A stretch of DNA of 64,000 nt from Cyanobacteria bacterium FACHB-502 (GTDB lineage: Bacteria > Cyanobacteriota > Cyanobacteriia > Elainellales > Elainellaceae). The position numbers were made by a program, and so were the translations under genes. Of the stretch, positions 44,470 to 57,100 are shown piece after piece; the stretch's first letter is position 1; every line of letters starts with the position of its first letter. The notes beneath the pieces were generated by a model. The model had not been told where the DNA came from. It worked only from the letters and a program-made list of their open reading frames with translations, and ran no database searches. The DNA is taken from NCBI GenBank assembly GCA_014695325.1, contig JACJNZ010000039.1, positions 310,001-374,000 on the forward strand, in the 5' to 3' direction.

Positions 44470-45537
44470 ATGACCCTATCTCCTTCATCGTCCAGCTTAG
44501 AATCCTTTCAGGCAGAAATTCGCGAATTGCTCGATCAGTTGCCCAAGATGAAGCATGGCGCACTGATTCAACAGGCACTCATGACCCTGGCGCGGATGGC
44601 AGAAGTCGATGCCGATCGCCTCGATTGGAAAATCCTGAACGCTTCATTGCAGGATATGGAACAGGCGTTTCGCGTATTCTATCCCCATCGCCACATCCGC
44701 AAAATTACGATTTTTGGTTCTGCTCGCATCAAGCCTGGAACTCCGGCGTATCAAATGGCGGTTGACTTTGCAAGATGCGTTACGCTGCAAGGCTTTATGG
44801 TGATGACGGGCGGCGGTCCCGGTATTATGCAGGCGGGCAATGAGGGAGCCGGATCAGAGAACTCCTTTGGGCTGAACATTCGACTGCCGTTTGAGCAGGG
44901 GTCAAATCCGTTTCTCGAAGGCAGCGACAAGCTGGTCAATTTCAAGTATTTCTTTACACGCAAGCTGTTTTTTCTGCGGGAGACCGATGCGCTCGCTTTG
45001 TTTCCGGGCGGGTTTGGTACGCAGGACGAGGCGTATGAATGCCTGACTTTGATGCAAACTGGAAAGTCTGACCTGCTGCCGCTCGTGCTGGTAGAGCCGC
45101 CGGGAAGCAATTACTGGCGCGGCTGGGAAGCTTATGTGCGTGACCATTTGCTGAAGGATGGCCTGATTAGCCCGGACGATCTGGATTTGTACACGATTAC
45201 CGATCGCGTCGATCTTGCCTGCGAGATGATTTCGAGCTTTTATCGCGTGTTTCACTCTAGCCGCTATGTGGGCGACAAACTGGTGCTGCGCCTCAACTCC
45301 GAGCTATCTGCCAACGATATGGAGTATCTGAACCAGAACTTCAGCGATATTTTGATATCGGGAAAAATCGAGCAAGCCAAGCCACTGCCGGAGGAGTTGG
45401 GCGGCGATGCGGCACAGTTGCCCCGTTTAGTAATGCACTACAACCAGCGCGATTTTGGACGGCTCTACCAAATGATTCGCGTCATCAATCAACTAGGTAT
45501 GGATGCTCCTGAAGCCACCCACCCCGAACAGAAATAG
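44470..45537 (+). CDS. LOG-like (TIGR00730) Rossmann-fold protein
   Basis: 355 residues. The LOG signature 'PGGFGTQDEAYECL' and the preceding 'VMTGGGPGIMQAGNEGA' are clear, in the central ~95-260 region. The N-terminal ~90 residues and the C-terminal ~90 are extra relative to the ~190-residue cytokinin-riboside monophosphate phosphohydrolases. LOG enzymes release nucleobase from cytokinin or AMP-like nucleotides. This longer class is common in cyanobacteria and its substrate is unproven; PpnN-type nucleotide hydrolysis is the nearest alternative. Confidence 0.8.
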   Translation: MTLSPSSSSLESFQAEIRELLDQLPKMKHGALIQQALMTLARMAEVDADRLDWKILNASLQDMEQAFRVFYPHRHIRKITIFGSARIKPGTPAYQMAVDFARCVTLQGFMVMTGGGPGIMQAGNEGAGSENSFGLNIRLPFEQGSNPFLEGSDKLVNFKYFFTRKLFFLRETDALALFPGGFGTQDEAYECLTLMQTGKSDLLPLVLVEPPGSNYWRGWEAYVRDHLLKDGLISPDDLDLYTITDRVDLACEMISSFYRVFHSSRYVGDKLVLRLNSELSANDMEYLNQNFSDILISGKIEQAKPLPEELGGDAAQLPRLVMHYNQRDFGRLYQMIRVINQLGMDAPEATHPEQK

Positions 45538-45928
45538 TCTGGGCATTACTGAATGGAAATCGGATTATCAGATAGGGAGTTCTGCGCTAGGGATGATTTG
45601 AAAACTACCCTTGCAAAATTCATCTGTCGGATCAGCAATGCCATCGTCTGATGTACGGTATTCCAGATGCCTTCCCCCTCAATCCCTCTTTGATGTAGGG
45701 CTGGTGTGTATCCACAAGTTTTGTCCAAGTTCTGGGTTTTGCAGCCCCCTAAATCTCCTAATTCTAGGGACTTTGAGAACTGTAGTAGGCGTGCCTTCCC
45801 TACCCCAAAAATGAGGAGGTTAGGAGTGAAGCCTAAATTCTTAAAGGAGATGAGAGCTACCGATCGCTCGGTTCCGAAATAGCCTGGAAGGAGGAAGACA
45901 TCTGGGAATTGACGGGAAACGATAAGAC
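45538..45928. other. 391-bp spacer with a dispersed cyanobacterial palindrome
   Basis: No gene. A degraded copy of the GCCCCCTAAATC..TTCTxGGGGACTTTGA element, widespread between cyanobacterial genes, occupies 45744-45780. The rest is unstructured to the eye. Confidence 0.45.
45744..45780 (+). repeat. Copy of a dispersed CCCCCTAAAT..GGGACTTTG element
   Basis: GCCCCCTAAATCTCCTAATT followed by CTAGGGACTTTGAGAAC matches in layout the short palindromic elements seen many times in cyanobacterial genomes. The palindrome is imperfect here. A similar but shorter palindrome lies at 33718-33738. Confidence 0.5.
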
Positions 45929-47044
45929 ATGACACCACACCCCAGCAGTCCCATGCCCATGATCTCGGTTGAAAACCTGACGAAGGTTTATCCCGTTGCG
46001 ATTAAAGATCCCGGTTTTGCGGGAACCATCAAGCATTTCTTTCAGCGCACCTATCGCTCGGTTACAGCGGTTCAATCGGTTTCCTTTGCGATCGAACCCG
46101 GTGAGGTCGTAGGGTTTCTGGGACCAAACGGGGCAGGCAAAACAACCACGCTTAAAATGCTCACCGGACTGATTCACCCGTCCTCAGGACAAGTCACGGT
46201 GGCAGGGCATATTCCCTTTCGGCGGCAGCGGGCGTTTCTTCAGCAAATTACGCTGGTGATGGGGCAAAAGCAGCAGTTGATCTGGGATTTGCCTGCGCTG
46301 GACTCCCTCCGAATTAATGCGGCAGTGTATGGAATAGACGATCGCGATTATCGGCAGCGCGTTGGCGAATTGACCGAGATGCTGTCCCTGGAAGGCAAGC
46401 TGAATCAGCCTGTGCGAAAGCTTTCTCTCGGCGAACGAATGAAGGCGGAACTGCTGGCTGCGCTGCTGCACCATCCGAAAGTGCTGTTTCTTGATGAGCC
46501 GACGCTTGGACTCGACGTCAATGCTCAGGTCAATGTGCGCGAGTTTTTGCGTGAATACAACGAACGCTATCAGGCGACAGTGTTGCTAACAAGCCATTAC
46601 ATGGCAGACATTACGGCTTTGTGTCAGCGGGTGCTGATGATTCATGCCGGAAACCTGATTTACGACGGCAGTTTAGAAGGCTTGCTCGAACGGTTTGCGC
46701 CCTGTCGGGAAGTGTCGATCGAACTCAGTTATCCTCGATCGCCTGCCGAACTACGTCCCTACGGAGAACTGAAGCAGGTAGATGGACAACTCGCGCAGTT
46801 TATTGTGCCGCAGGAAAAGCTGACGCATACGATCGCCCAGCTCTTAGCAGACTTTGAAGTCGTAGATTTGAAGGTGACAGACCCGCCGATCGAGGAAGTG
46901 ATCGGTCAGGTGTTTCAGTTAGGAACCCGGGTGGATGCAACCTCAAACGGGAATGACCAGGCAGTGTCGCCCAATCAACTCCCGCAGGGCAAAGTCTCCG
47001 ACGGTGAATTTATCGAAGACCGTCAGCCTAGAGGCACAAGATGA
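45929..47044 (+). CDS. ABC-2 type exporter ATPase (COG4586-like)
   Basis: 371 residues. Walker A 'GFLGPNGAGKTTTLKMLTG', Q-loop region 'VMGQKQQLIWDLPALDSL', signature 'RKLSLGERMKAELLAALL' and Walker B 'KVLFLDEPTLGLDV'. An N-terminal insert 'DPGFAGTIKHFFQRTYRSV' before the Walker A is typical of this uncharacterised ABC-2 subfamily. The C-terminal ~100 residues are a regulatory domain. The stop overlaps the permease start (ATGA), so the two are translationally coupled. Transported substrate is unknown. Confidence 0.9.
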   Translation: MTPHPSSPMPMISVENLTKVYPVAIKDPGFAGTIKHFFQRTYRSVTAVQSVSFAIEPGEVVGFLGPNGAGKTTTLKMLTGLIHPSSGQVTVAGHIPFRRQRAFLQQITLVMGQKQQLIWDLPALDSLRINAAVYGIDDRDYRQRVGELTEMLSLEGKLNQPVRKLSLGERMKAELLAALLHHPKVLFLDEPTLGLDVNAQVNVREFLREYNERYQATVLLTSHYMADITALCQRVLMIHAGNLIYDGSLEGLLERFAPCREVSIELSYPRSPAELRPYGELKQVDGQLAQFIVPQEKLTHTIAQLLADFEVVDLKVTDPPIEEVIGQVFQLGTRVDATSNGNDQAVSPNQLPQGKVSDGEFIEDRQPRGTR

Positions 47045-47841
47045 ATCAGAGGCTCAAGCGGACAGGTCGCATTGCCCAAACCCTGCTCACCGTTTACTAC
47101 GCTTATATGGTGGAGTACCGAGCAGAGCTGATTCTGTGGATGCTGTCGGGCAGCCTACCGCTCATCCTGATGGGCGTGTGGATTCAGGCATCGCAGAGTG
47201 GGCAGTTTGGACTTTCATCGATCGACTTTATTCGTTACTTTCTCGCCGTTTTTCTGGTGCGGCAATTTACCGTCGTTTGGGTAATTTGGGAGTTTGAACG
47301 CGAAGTCGTGGAAGGAAAGCTCTCATTTCGACTGCTGCAACCGCTCGATCCAGGCTGGCATCATTTTATGTCTCACTTTGCCGAGCGATTTGCCCGGTTG
47401 CCGTTTGCAATTCTGCTGGTAATTCTCTTTTTTATGCTGTATCCGCAAGCCGTTTGGATTCCCAGCCTGTCGCAAGTTCTGCTGTTCCTGCTCGCCGTTA
47501 CTCTGGCGTTCATCCTACGGTTTGTTACCCAATACGCCTTCGCAATGCTGGCTTTCTGGATTGAGCGAGCAAATTCGTTGGAGTCTTTCTTTTTTCTGTT
47601 CTACCTGTTTCTGTCAGGCATTATCGCGCCGCTGGAAGTGTTTCCGCCGATCGTCCGCCAAATTGTGCTGTGGACACCGTTTCCCTACATGATTAATTTT
47701 CCTGCCAGTCTATTGATCGGTCTGCCGGAAAATGTAGTGCAGGGGTTACTGATCATGCTGGGCTGGATCGCGCTCTTCTGGGCGTTAAATCGCTGGCTGT
47801 GGCAGAAAGGTTTGCGCCGCTATTCGGGCATGGGAGCATAG
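47041..47841 (+). CDS. ABC-2 family permease
   Basis: 266 residues, six membrane segments. 'YYAYMVEYRAELILWMLSG' opens TM1, 'VWVIWEFEREVVEGKLSFRL' is the cytoplasmic coupling loop, and TM5-6 ends with 'LNRWLWQKGLRRYSGMGA'. It resembles one half of the two-permease ABC-2 systems that accompany COG4586 ATPases. The second permease is not adjacent: the next sequence is a decayed antitoxin and then the giant adhesin on the other strand. The pump may therefore be a homodimer or use a permease encoded elsewhere. Confidence 0.85.
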   Translation: MNQRLKRTGRIAQTLLTVYYAYMVEYRAELILWMLSGSLPLILMGVWIQASQSGQFGLSSIDFIRYFLAVFLVRQFTVVWVIWEFEREVVEGKLSFRLLQPLDPGWHHFMSHFAERFARLPFAILLVILFFMLYPQAVWIPSLSQVLLFLLAVTLAFILRFVTQYAFAMLAFWIERANSLESFFFLFYLFLSGIIAPLEVFPPIVRQIVLWTPFPYMINFPASLLIGLPENVVQGLLIMLGWIALFWALNRWLWQKGLRRYSGMGA

Positions 47842-48065
47842 TGAATAGCTTCAATTCAGACTGAAAACTTGCCGGAAGAACTGTATGACCGTATTCAAAG
47901 TCTTGCGGCTGAGAATAGTCCTGACTTTGAATGAAGTTGTGATTTATCTATTGCAGCAGGCAGTCCAGCCCAGTAAACAGAGAAGCGTTCAAGAACCTGT
48001 TCAGGAGGGATAGACAGAGCCGATGGCGGAGATTTTACAAAGAATTCGTAGGGCGTTGCTGAATC
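47842..48065 (+). pseudogene. Decayed FitA/RHH-type antitoxin
   Basis: From 47845 one frame reads ATA-'ASIQTENLPEELYDRIQSLA', an antitoxin start with ATA in place of ATG. It hits TGA at 47932. A +1-shifted frame continues from ~47921 as 'LTLNEVVIYLLQQAV' to a TAG at 48011. A third frame then carries 'RDRQSRWRRFYKEF', matching the usual IDR..R..KEF end of these antitoxins. Two frameshifts and a lost start make it a pseudogene. No toxin (PIN) gene is next to it. Confidence 0.7.
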
Positions 48066-48140
48066 GAAATATGAAGACACAACTTGAGACCCTGCATCGC
48101 CCCCTATTCATCTCAAGACAAAAGCAAAGTAAGTAACCTA

Positions 48141-51100
48141 CTAAATCACCCGCAAATTCGATCGCTGAATAACGGGACGACCGCCTAGTTTTGCAATCAG
48201 CACTTGATTTGCCTCGCCGCTGCCGTCAACATCGAAGAACAGGGAACCTTTGTTGTAGATAAAGCGATCGTTCCCATCCTGTGCCTGGCTACCCAAAACG
48301 AACTGGCTAATACGCACTCGACCTCGACGCACCTGTCGTCCAAAACTGCGGCGACTGATCAAAATAGTGTCGTCTTTGCTGTTGAAGTCCGTGATCACAT
48401 CGCGGTTTGACTTCTGAGAGCTGGTAAGGATGAACCTATCTTTTCCTTTGCCGCCCGTTAGCCGATCGCGTCCTGCGCCTCCGTCTAAGCGATCGTTATT
48501 GTCGCCGCCAAGGAGTCGATCGTTCCCCAGTCCACCTGTAAGTTCATCTTCGCCGCTTTCGCCAACCAGCATATCGTTGCCGTCGTTGCCCAGCAGGAGA
48601 TCGTCTCCCAGCCCGGCACTCAGGAAGTTGTTCAGCCTGTTGCCAACCAGACCGTTATCGAGAGCGTTGCCTGTTCCCGTTAGCGCGCCTCCGGTCAAAA
48701 TCAGATCTTCAATGTCCTTGGGAAGCGTGTAGCTAATTGCGGCAGAGACGGTATCAAAGCCGCCGTTCTCCAGTTCGATCGCTTGATCGCCCGAACTATC
48801 GATCACGTAAACATCATCACCTGTGCCGCCTTCCAGGTAGTCCTCCCCGGCGCCGCCGTCTAGGCGATCGTTGCCTCCGTTAGCAATCAGGCGATCGTTG
48901 CCGTTACCTCCAGACAAGCTATCTGCATCCGATCCAGTAATGACGCCGTCGTTTGCGTTGCTGCCGATCAGGGTAACACTGCCATTGAAGCCGCTCCAGT
49001 TAAACTGCTCGAAGTTGGTGATTATTGTGTTGTTGACAAGAACGCCGCTCACCTGATTGGTGGAATTGGCAATCTCAATGCGGGCGTTGCCTGTGCCATC
49101 GGTCAGGGTCAGCGTGTCGATGCCTGTGCCGCCGTCGATCAGGTCGTTTTGCTGAAGGTTTGCCAGCGTGGAAATTACCGTGTCGTTACCGTCCTGGGCG
49201 TTGATGCGATCGGTCGCAGGAGTGGTGACCAGTGCCGGATCGCCGATGACCGTACCGTTGTTGAGCCGGATGCTCGTCATCTGGATTGTGGTTTGAGCGG
49301 CGTTACTCAGGCGAGTGCCATCGCTGACCCGAAACAGAATCACCCGCGTGGTCATATCCGGGGCAGGGCTGGAGTTGTGATAGCGAATGCGCTGAATCGC
49401 TTTAACATAGCTGCTTAAAGGCGCAGAACCGCTCAGGTTAAGCGTTCCCCTAGGGCGATCGTAGCTGGCACTCAGCCCAGTTCCGGCAACATCCACAGAC
49501 AACATCTCGCTGTTGGGATCAAACAAATTCGAGATTCTGATTTCGGCTCTAGTCAACACGGTACTATCAGAATCCGTGAGTTGCGTTTCATTAGAAGCAA
49601 CGGCAACAGGCTGACCCAAAATGACAAACGTGTTGCTAAAGTCGTTTCCGGCTCCTCCGCCGTTCAAATCAACCACTGGAGGTGCAACGCTTTGCTGAAA
49701 CTGCAAGTTAATCCTAGCCGGATTGCTGCTTGTGCCATCGCTCACCGTAATCAGCGCCGATCGACCCTGAGCCGTGGGCTGTTGGCTGCTGTTGAGATAA
49801 ATAATCGATCGCAACGCCTGCTGATAGGTATCCAGTGCAGCCGTGCCCGCTAGAGTCAGAACGCCGATCGCCGCATTGAAGCTGCCAATAATGCCATTTT
49901 GGTCGTTAAACAGCAGGTTGTCTTCGCCCGGCATATAGCCTTCCAGCGCGATTGTGGCTCCATTGAGCGTGGAGCTATCAATATCGGCAATCCCAATTGC
50001 GGCATCGAGATTGATCGCCCGGTCGTCAACCGAAAAAACGACGGATGAAACCGAAGGGGTGACGATTGGCGCATCGTTACGCGGCGCAATCTGGATGGTG
50101 CGGGTAGCAATCTGGCTGGTGAGCGCACCATCTCTGGCAGTGAACTGAACGATGCGATTGGTGGTGTTGGGGGCGTTGCTCGTGTTAGTGTAAGCAATCG
50201 ATCGCAGAGCATTTTGATATGTACTGACCGCAGCGGTTCCTTGCAGCATGAGCGTTCCGGTTGCCGCGTCGAACTGTCCGCTAATGCCGTTTTGATTGGT
50301 GAAACTTAGCTGATCCTGCTGCGGCACGTAGTTAACGATTTTTACCGACGCACTGGACAGGGTTTGGCTATCGACATCGGTCAGGCTCAGGGTTGAATCG
50401 ATTACCACTGCGCCCGCATCTTCCTGATAAGCAAGCGTACCCGTATCGGGTGTAATGATCGGAGCTTCGTTGACGTTGTTAACTTCAATCTGGAACGTGC
50501 GGGTCAGGCTCAGCCCTTCGCTATCAGTAACGGCAACCTGAATCGAGTAGGTTTTCTGAGTCTCGTAGTCTAGCGGATTTTTGACCAGCAGCCGATCGCC
50601 CGCAATGGCAAAGGCATTGTTGTCTGCCACATTCGGAACCAGACTGTAACGAAAACTGCCGCCTTCCGCATCGACTGCTTTAAAAGTGCCGATCGGTGTA
50701 TTGGGCGAGGCGTTTTCATCGACGGTCGTTCCTTCAAGGGTCAGACTGGTGGGCACCTCGTTCTGATCAGTGACGGTAATAATGAGCTGCTGCGTCTTCT
50801 TCAGTCCACCGAGATCGGTTGCTGTGATATTGAGCGCGATCGTAGGGGTGGCTTCGCGGTCGAGGCTGATACCGTTTTTTAACTTCAGGCTACCCTGGTT
50901 ATCGATCTCAAATCGATCGTCGTTGACCTGATAGCTGAACTGATCGTTTTTGTCTGGATCAACGACCTGAAACTGCCCGACGATCGCTCCTGCCCTGTTT
51001 TCTTCAACTCGATCGTTCAGCAGGCGAATTTCGGTGGGGGCTTCGTTGATATTGGTAACGTTCAGCGTAATCTGCTGCGTGAAGCTTTCCGCCGGATTCC

Positions 51101-54100
51101 CGTTGTCGGTTGCCGTAATATTCAGGCTAAGTTTGCCGTCTGTTAGTTCTTCATAGTTGAGGCTTTGTCCTGCCTTCAGCTTGAGATTGCCCTGGCTATC
51201 CACCTCAAACCGGACGGAATCGCTAACCGTAAAGGTAAATGCTGTGCTATCTGCGTCAGTTGCGGTCAATCTACCGATCGTTGCACCCGCACGGTTTTCT
51301 TCGATCGTACTGGGAGATAGCTGAATTCCAGTCGGGGCTTCATTGACGTTGACTACCTCGAGCGTGAAGGTTTCCGATCGGGTCAGTCCTTTGCTGTCGG
51401 TTGCTGTGACCGTGACCTGAATGGGAGCGGAATCTTCAGAATTGAGGCTGAGCCCGTTTTTCAGCTTCAGATTGCCCTGGTTGTCAATCTCAAATCGATC
51501 GTCGCCGCTGAGTTTGAGGGTTATCGTATCGTCTTTATCAGGATCAGTCGCGGTCAACTTACCAACGATCGCCCCTGCACTGTTTTCGGCAACGCTTTTG
51601 TTCTCTAGATTGATTGCGCTGGGAGCTTCGTTGACGTTGGTAACGGTAATCGTGAAAGGTTTGGTGAGTTTGCCGACAGGTTGACCGTTATCGATCGCCG
51701 TAATGCTCAGGTCTAGTTTGCCGTCTGTGAGTTCCTCATAGTTGAGGCTTTGTCCCTGCTTCAGTTTGAGTTTGCCATCCTTTACCTCAAAGCGATCGTC
51801 GCTCACTTTATAGGTGAACTGATCACTATCAGGGTCGGTGACTACGACATCACCAATCGTCGCGCCTGCTGCGTTTTCTGCAACGATATTGCCTTGTAGC
51901 GTGATATCAGTTGGTGGCTCGTTCAGGTCTCGCACCGTGATCGTGAAGGTTTGGGGCGCGCTGCTTAAGCCGTCGCGATCGGTGCTGATGATTTGAATCT
52001 GGTAGCTGGACTTGGTTTCAAAGTCGGGCGATTTCCGGATGCGAAGCTGATTATTTTCGATCACGAAGGCAGCATGATCGCCAAAGCCGTCTACGAGTTG
52101 GTAGGTGAACGCTTCGTTGAGATCGGGATCGATCGCGCCCAGTGAGCCAACAAGGCTATTGTCAGGAATGCCTTCGTCAATCTCGACTGAGCTGAGGGTA
52201 ACGGCAGTGGGAGCTTCGTTGACATTCGCAACGTTGATTGTGATCGGCAGCTCGGTTTTTTTGGATGGATTACCATTGTCGGTTGCAATGAGTGCGATCG
52301 TCAGTTTGCCGTCTGTTAGGGTTTCATAGTCAAAACTGATTCCAGGTTTGAGCTTGAGCTGATCGCCCTCGACCACAAAGCGATCGTCTAAAACACCGTT
52401 AACCGTAACCGTGAGCGTGACCGTATCTTGTAGATCGGCATCTGAAAGATTAATCGTACCGATCGTGACTCCTGAAACGTTTTCGGCGATCGCCTGAGCC
52501 GGGGTAAAGCTTAAAACTGGCGCGTCGTTGAGGTTGTTGACCTCGATCTCAAACGACTTGGTAAACGACTGTGCCGGGTTGCCGTTGTCGGTTGCCGTGA
52601 TTTGCAGCGTTAGCTTTTTCTCGGTTTCATAATCGATCGACGCATCCGGCTTTAGCTTCAGGTTGCCCTCTGCGTCTACCACAAAGCGAGCGTCATTGAT
52701 GGTAAACGTGTGCGTATCAAAGCGATCGGGATCGGTGACCTTCAGTTTGCCAACGATTGCACCCTGAGTTTCTTCATTGATCGTTGTGTTGTCAAGCTCG
52801 ATCTCAGTAGGGGCCAGGTTGAGCCGCTCGACCTGAATGATGAACTGACGGGAAATGCGTTCATCACCGCGATCGATAGCAGTAACCGTTAGCGTAATCT
52901 CTTCAGTTGTATCGGCATCAAGGCTGACCCCATCCTTCAGCTTGAGTTTGCCGCTATTCTCGACGAAAAAGCGATCGTCGCTTACTTCATAGCGGAACTG
53001 CTCATTCTTATCGGGATCAGTGACTTGCACCAGACCCACTTCCGCGCCAGCGACCTGCTCGCTAATCGTAAGATTCGACAATCCCAGATTAGTGGGGGCT
53101 TCGTTAACATCAGTGACTTGAAAAGCGATATCCAGCGTTGTGGTGCGCTCTGGCGTTCCGTTGTCTCTTGCCGTAACTACGAGGGAAACCGCACCATTCG
53201 TCAGAGTTTCAAAATCGAATTTTTCACCCGGTTTTAGCCTGATCTGCCAAACGTCTCCGGCGACAGGGTCAATCTGAAAGCGATTGTCGCTCAGCTCCAG
53301 GGTGAAGGGGTTGTTTTCTGGGTCTCTTACCGTTAGTGTGCCGATCGCGATTCCCTCATTGTTTTCAGCGATCGACGCAGCCGGAGTAAAGTCTTTTAGA
53401 ACGGGCGCATCATTGAGATTGTTAACATTAATCGTGATTTGCTTGGTGAATGATCCCTGTGGATTGGCATTGTCCTTTGCAGTGATATCGAGGGTGATGG
53501 TCTGCTGGGTTTCAAAGTCAACCTTTACATTGGGCTTGAGGCGAAGATTACCCTCGCCATCCACCATAAAGCGGGCATCGTTAGGGAATTCAAACGTATG
53601 AAGATCACCACGATCGGGATCAACGACCGAGATTTTGCCAACGATCGCCCCGTCTTCATCTTCATTGATTGTGTTTGTTGCAAGCGTGATATCAGTAGGC
53701 GCAAAGTTAACCGGATCGACGGTAATTTGAAACGTCTTGGTAATTTCCAGCTGACCGGGGTCGGTCGCAGTGATTGTGAGATTAATCGTCTGTCTGTCGT
53801 TGATATCGAGCTGGGCAGTGTCTTTCAGCTTCAGCTTGCCGTTTCTGACCTCAAAGCGATCGTCGCTGCTGAAGTCGTCGCTGCTGAATTTGTAAGAAAA
53901 GGTATCCCCCTCATCAGGATCAATAACGGCGATCGTGCCAATCTCTGCACCAAACTGCTGCTCGTCAACCGATAGACTGCCGGGCGTGATCGTGATGTCA
54001 GTTGGAGCTTCGTTAATATTCTGAATGAAAATGCTGAACTCGCTCGTAACCGAACGATTCGTAGAATCTGTTGCTGTAATTTTGAGTGGGATTGGTCCTG

Positions 54101-57100
54101 TTGCAGTTTCAAAATCGAGCAGTTTTCCTTCTGCAAGCTGAAGCTGATATTTCCCCTCAACCTCAACGATGACAAATCGATCGTCGTCCAGGGTAAACGT
54201 GTGAGTTTGGCTATCTTCATCGTCAACCGTGACCGTTCCCACAACCGCATTAGGCGTTGCCTCGTTGACCTGATGGGGGTTTGTAGGGGTCAGGGTAATG
54301 TTCGTTGGTGCACCGGGTTCCGCGACCCGAACCGTTACCAACCTGCGAGTTTCTAGCTTTTCGGGACTTTGATCAGTGGCAATTACCTCTACCGTGACTT
54401 GTTGCTCAATTTGATAGTCGAGGCTTTCAGTGTTCTTGAGCTTTAACTTCCACACGCCGTCGATCTGGACTACTTCAAACCGAGCGTCACTAACCTCAAA
54501 ACTTGGGATTGTGCCTTCTGGATCGATCGATATAACAGTACCAACGGTTTCACCTGCTTTCTTGTTTCCGACGCTGCGTTGTTCGGTAATACTCAGCGAT
54601 GGAGCTTCGTTGACGTTATTAACGTTGATTTCAAAGACGCGATTGAGGGTTTTACCATCGCTGTCTGTTGCCGTAATCGTCAGGCTGAGTTTACCGCCGA
54701 CCAATTCCTCATAGTTAAGGCTTGCATTGTCACTCAGCTTTAACTGCCAATCGGCACCAACTTGGACGATTTGAAACCGGGGATCGTTCACGCTAAGCGT
54801 CAGAGTTGGATTATCGGGATCGGTTGCCTTCACCGTGCCGACGACTGCGCCCTTCACCTCTTCGTCAATCGGCTGTGCGTTCTCTAGCTGAATGTCGGTT
54901 GGCGGCTCGTTTTCATTCAGAACGTCGATCGTCAGCGTTTGATCAGAATACAAACTGCCATTGTTTTGATCGCTGGCACGAACTATGACACTGATTGTTG
55001 GAGTCGCTTCGCGATCGAGTTTAACCCCCGGTTTAAGCTTCAGGTTATTTGTCAGAGGGTCGATTTCAAACGGGCTGTCACCCACGAGCGAGAAATTCTG
55101 CGGATCACCTTCTGGATCATTCGCAGACAATTGACCGACGATCTCCCCCGGCTTATTCTCTACAACTTTGTTATTACTGAGGCTGAGGTTGATTGGAGCT
55201 TCGTTAACGTTTGTAACCGTAATCGTCACTGCTTGCCGCGACTCCAGGCTTGGATCCTGGCTATCGGTGGCAATAATGTCGAAGGTAATTTCCTTTTGGG
55301 TTCCCAGTGCCTCATAGTCCAGACTGCGACCGGCTTTGAGCTTCAGGTTTTTGGTGGAAGGGTCAATCTCAAACCGATCGTCCGAGACGGTTAAAACTGG
55401 CGTCGTGCCATCGGGATCAGTTACTTTTACTGTGCCAATAACCGCTCCTGGGGCATTCTCTGCAACCGTCCGGCTCCCCTCAAGCTGAAGGTCAACTGGA
55501 ACTTCGTTGACATCATTGAGCGTGATTGTGAGTTCCTGCGTTGTAGACTGCTCTGGTGTGCCGTTATCGGTAGCGGTAACGCTAATTTTGAATGATCGGC
55601 TCAGCGGGTTTTCAAAGTTGAGGTTTGCTCCGTTTTTGACAACAATTTGGTTGCCGCTGAGTGCATAGAATTCGTTCTCGGCGATCGAAAAACGAATCGT
55701 CTGATTCTGATTTGTGTCTGGATCAGTCGCGCTGAGCGTCCCCACGACCGTTCCGCCCGGAGTATTTTCGTTTAGCTTGTCGTTGCTAAGCGTGATGTTC
55801 GTCGGGGCTTCGTTAACATCAGTCGTTCGGATCGTGAATTCTTGTGTCGCCTCCAGGTTGGGGTTGCCGTCATCTCTCGCCGTGACGGTCAGGACGATCT
55901 CTTTATCGTTATCATTCTCAAAATTCAGCGATTGCCCTGCTTTGAGCCTGAGTTGAGTGCCAAAGACTTCAAAGCGATCGTCCCCACTGACGGTGTAGGA
56001 AATGCTGTTTCCTTCTGGGTCGGTTGCTGAGAGTGTGCCGATGACGGCGCCAATGCTATTTTCTGCAACCTGAGGCGGAGCAGGAGTCAGGGTGATATTG
56101 GTCGGGGGGGTGTTGTCTGTGGGGGTTATGATCGAATAAGCACGTCCAAATACGCCGTCCTCACTGCCATCATTGCGTGTCCAAACGGCTGCAAAATTGT
56201 TGTTTGACGCAGCGATCGAGCTATAGCTTCCAGCCGGTGCGCCTGCATCAAGGCGAAACTCACTGCTTGTAGAATTGACCGGGCTACTGATGAGCGGGTT
56301 ACCGTTAGCATCAAAGCGACGGGCATAGATACCCGCTCCCTGATCCCCTGAAGCGGATGACCAGGAAAGGATAAACTTCCCGTCTGCCGCCATCGCCACC
56401 ATAACGTCCTGCTGGCTGCCCAACAGGTTTGTATTTGCCTGCTGCTCTGTAGCGGTTAACGCTGTTCCATTTCGGTCAAACCGACGGTAATACACATCCA
56501 AACCGCTAAACGATTGGGGATCCAGGCTCGACCATCCCACCACAAATGAGCCGTCTGCTGCCATTGCAACTGACGGTTTGCGCTGGTCTCCCGCAGCCAA
56601 GGAGTTAACTTGAATCCGATCGCCCTGCGCGATGCCCTGTGCGTTAAACCGCTGAGCAAAAATGTTGTAGCCTGTCGTGTTGCTCGTGTCGCTGTTATTT
56701 CTCTGACTGCTCTCCCAAACCACGACAAAGCTGCCGTCGTCTGCCATGGCGACCGTAGAGTTGAGCTGACTGCCTGTAGTTTGTAAATTGGCTGGGTTAA
56801 CGGATGTAACCGCAATGTCACTACCCTGCGCCACCCCATCTCTGTTATAACGTCGGGCAAAGACTCCCAAGCCGTCGCCGTCCTGTCCGACACTTGTCCA
56901 GGTGATGACGAATCCGCCGTCGTTGGCATCGCTAGCATCGTCATCCCGATCGCTGGCAACAACCGAGCTGAGCTGCTGATTAAAGGGTTCTGAGTTGACG
57001 CGAAACTGAGAACCGCTCTTTTCACCGTTGCTGGTATAGCGTTGAGCATACACACCAAAGCCCGAATTGTCATCCTGAAAGCTGCCTGCGTTGCTAGACC

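Noticed and set aside
45929-47841. ABC genes as the type I secretion system of the giant RTX protein
   Set aside because: The permease is an ABC-2 type and the ATPase lacks fused membrane and C39-like domains; no HlyD or TolC homologue is adjacent.
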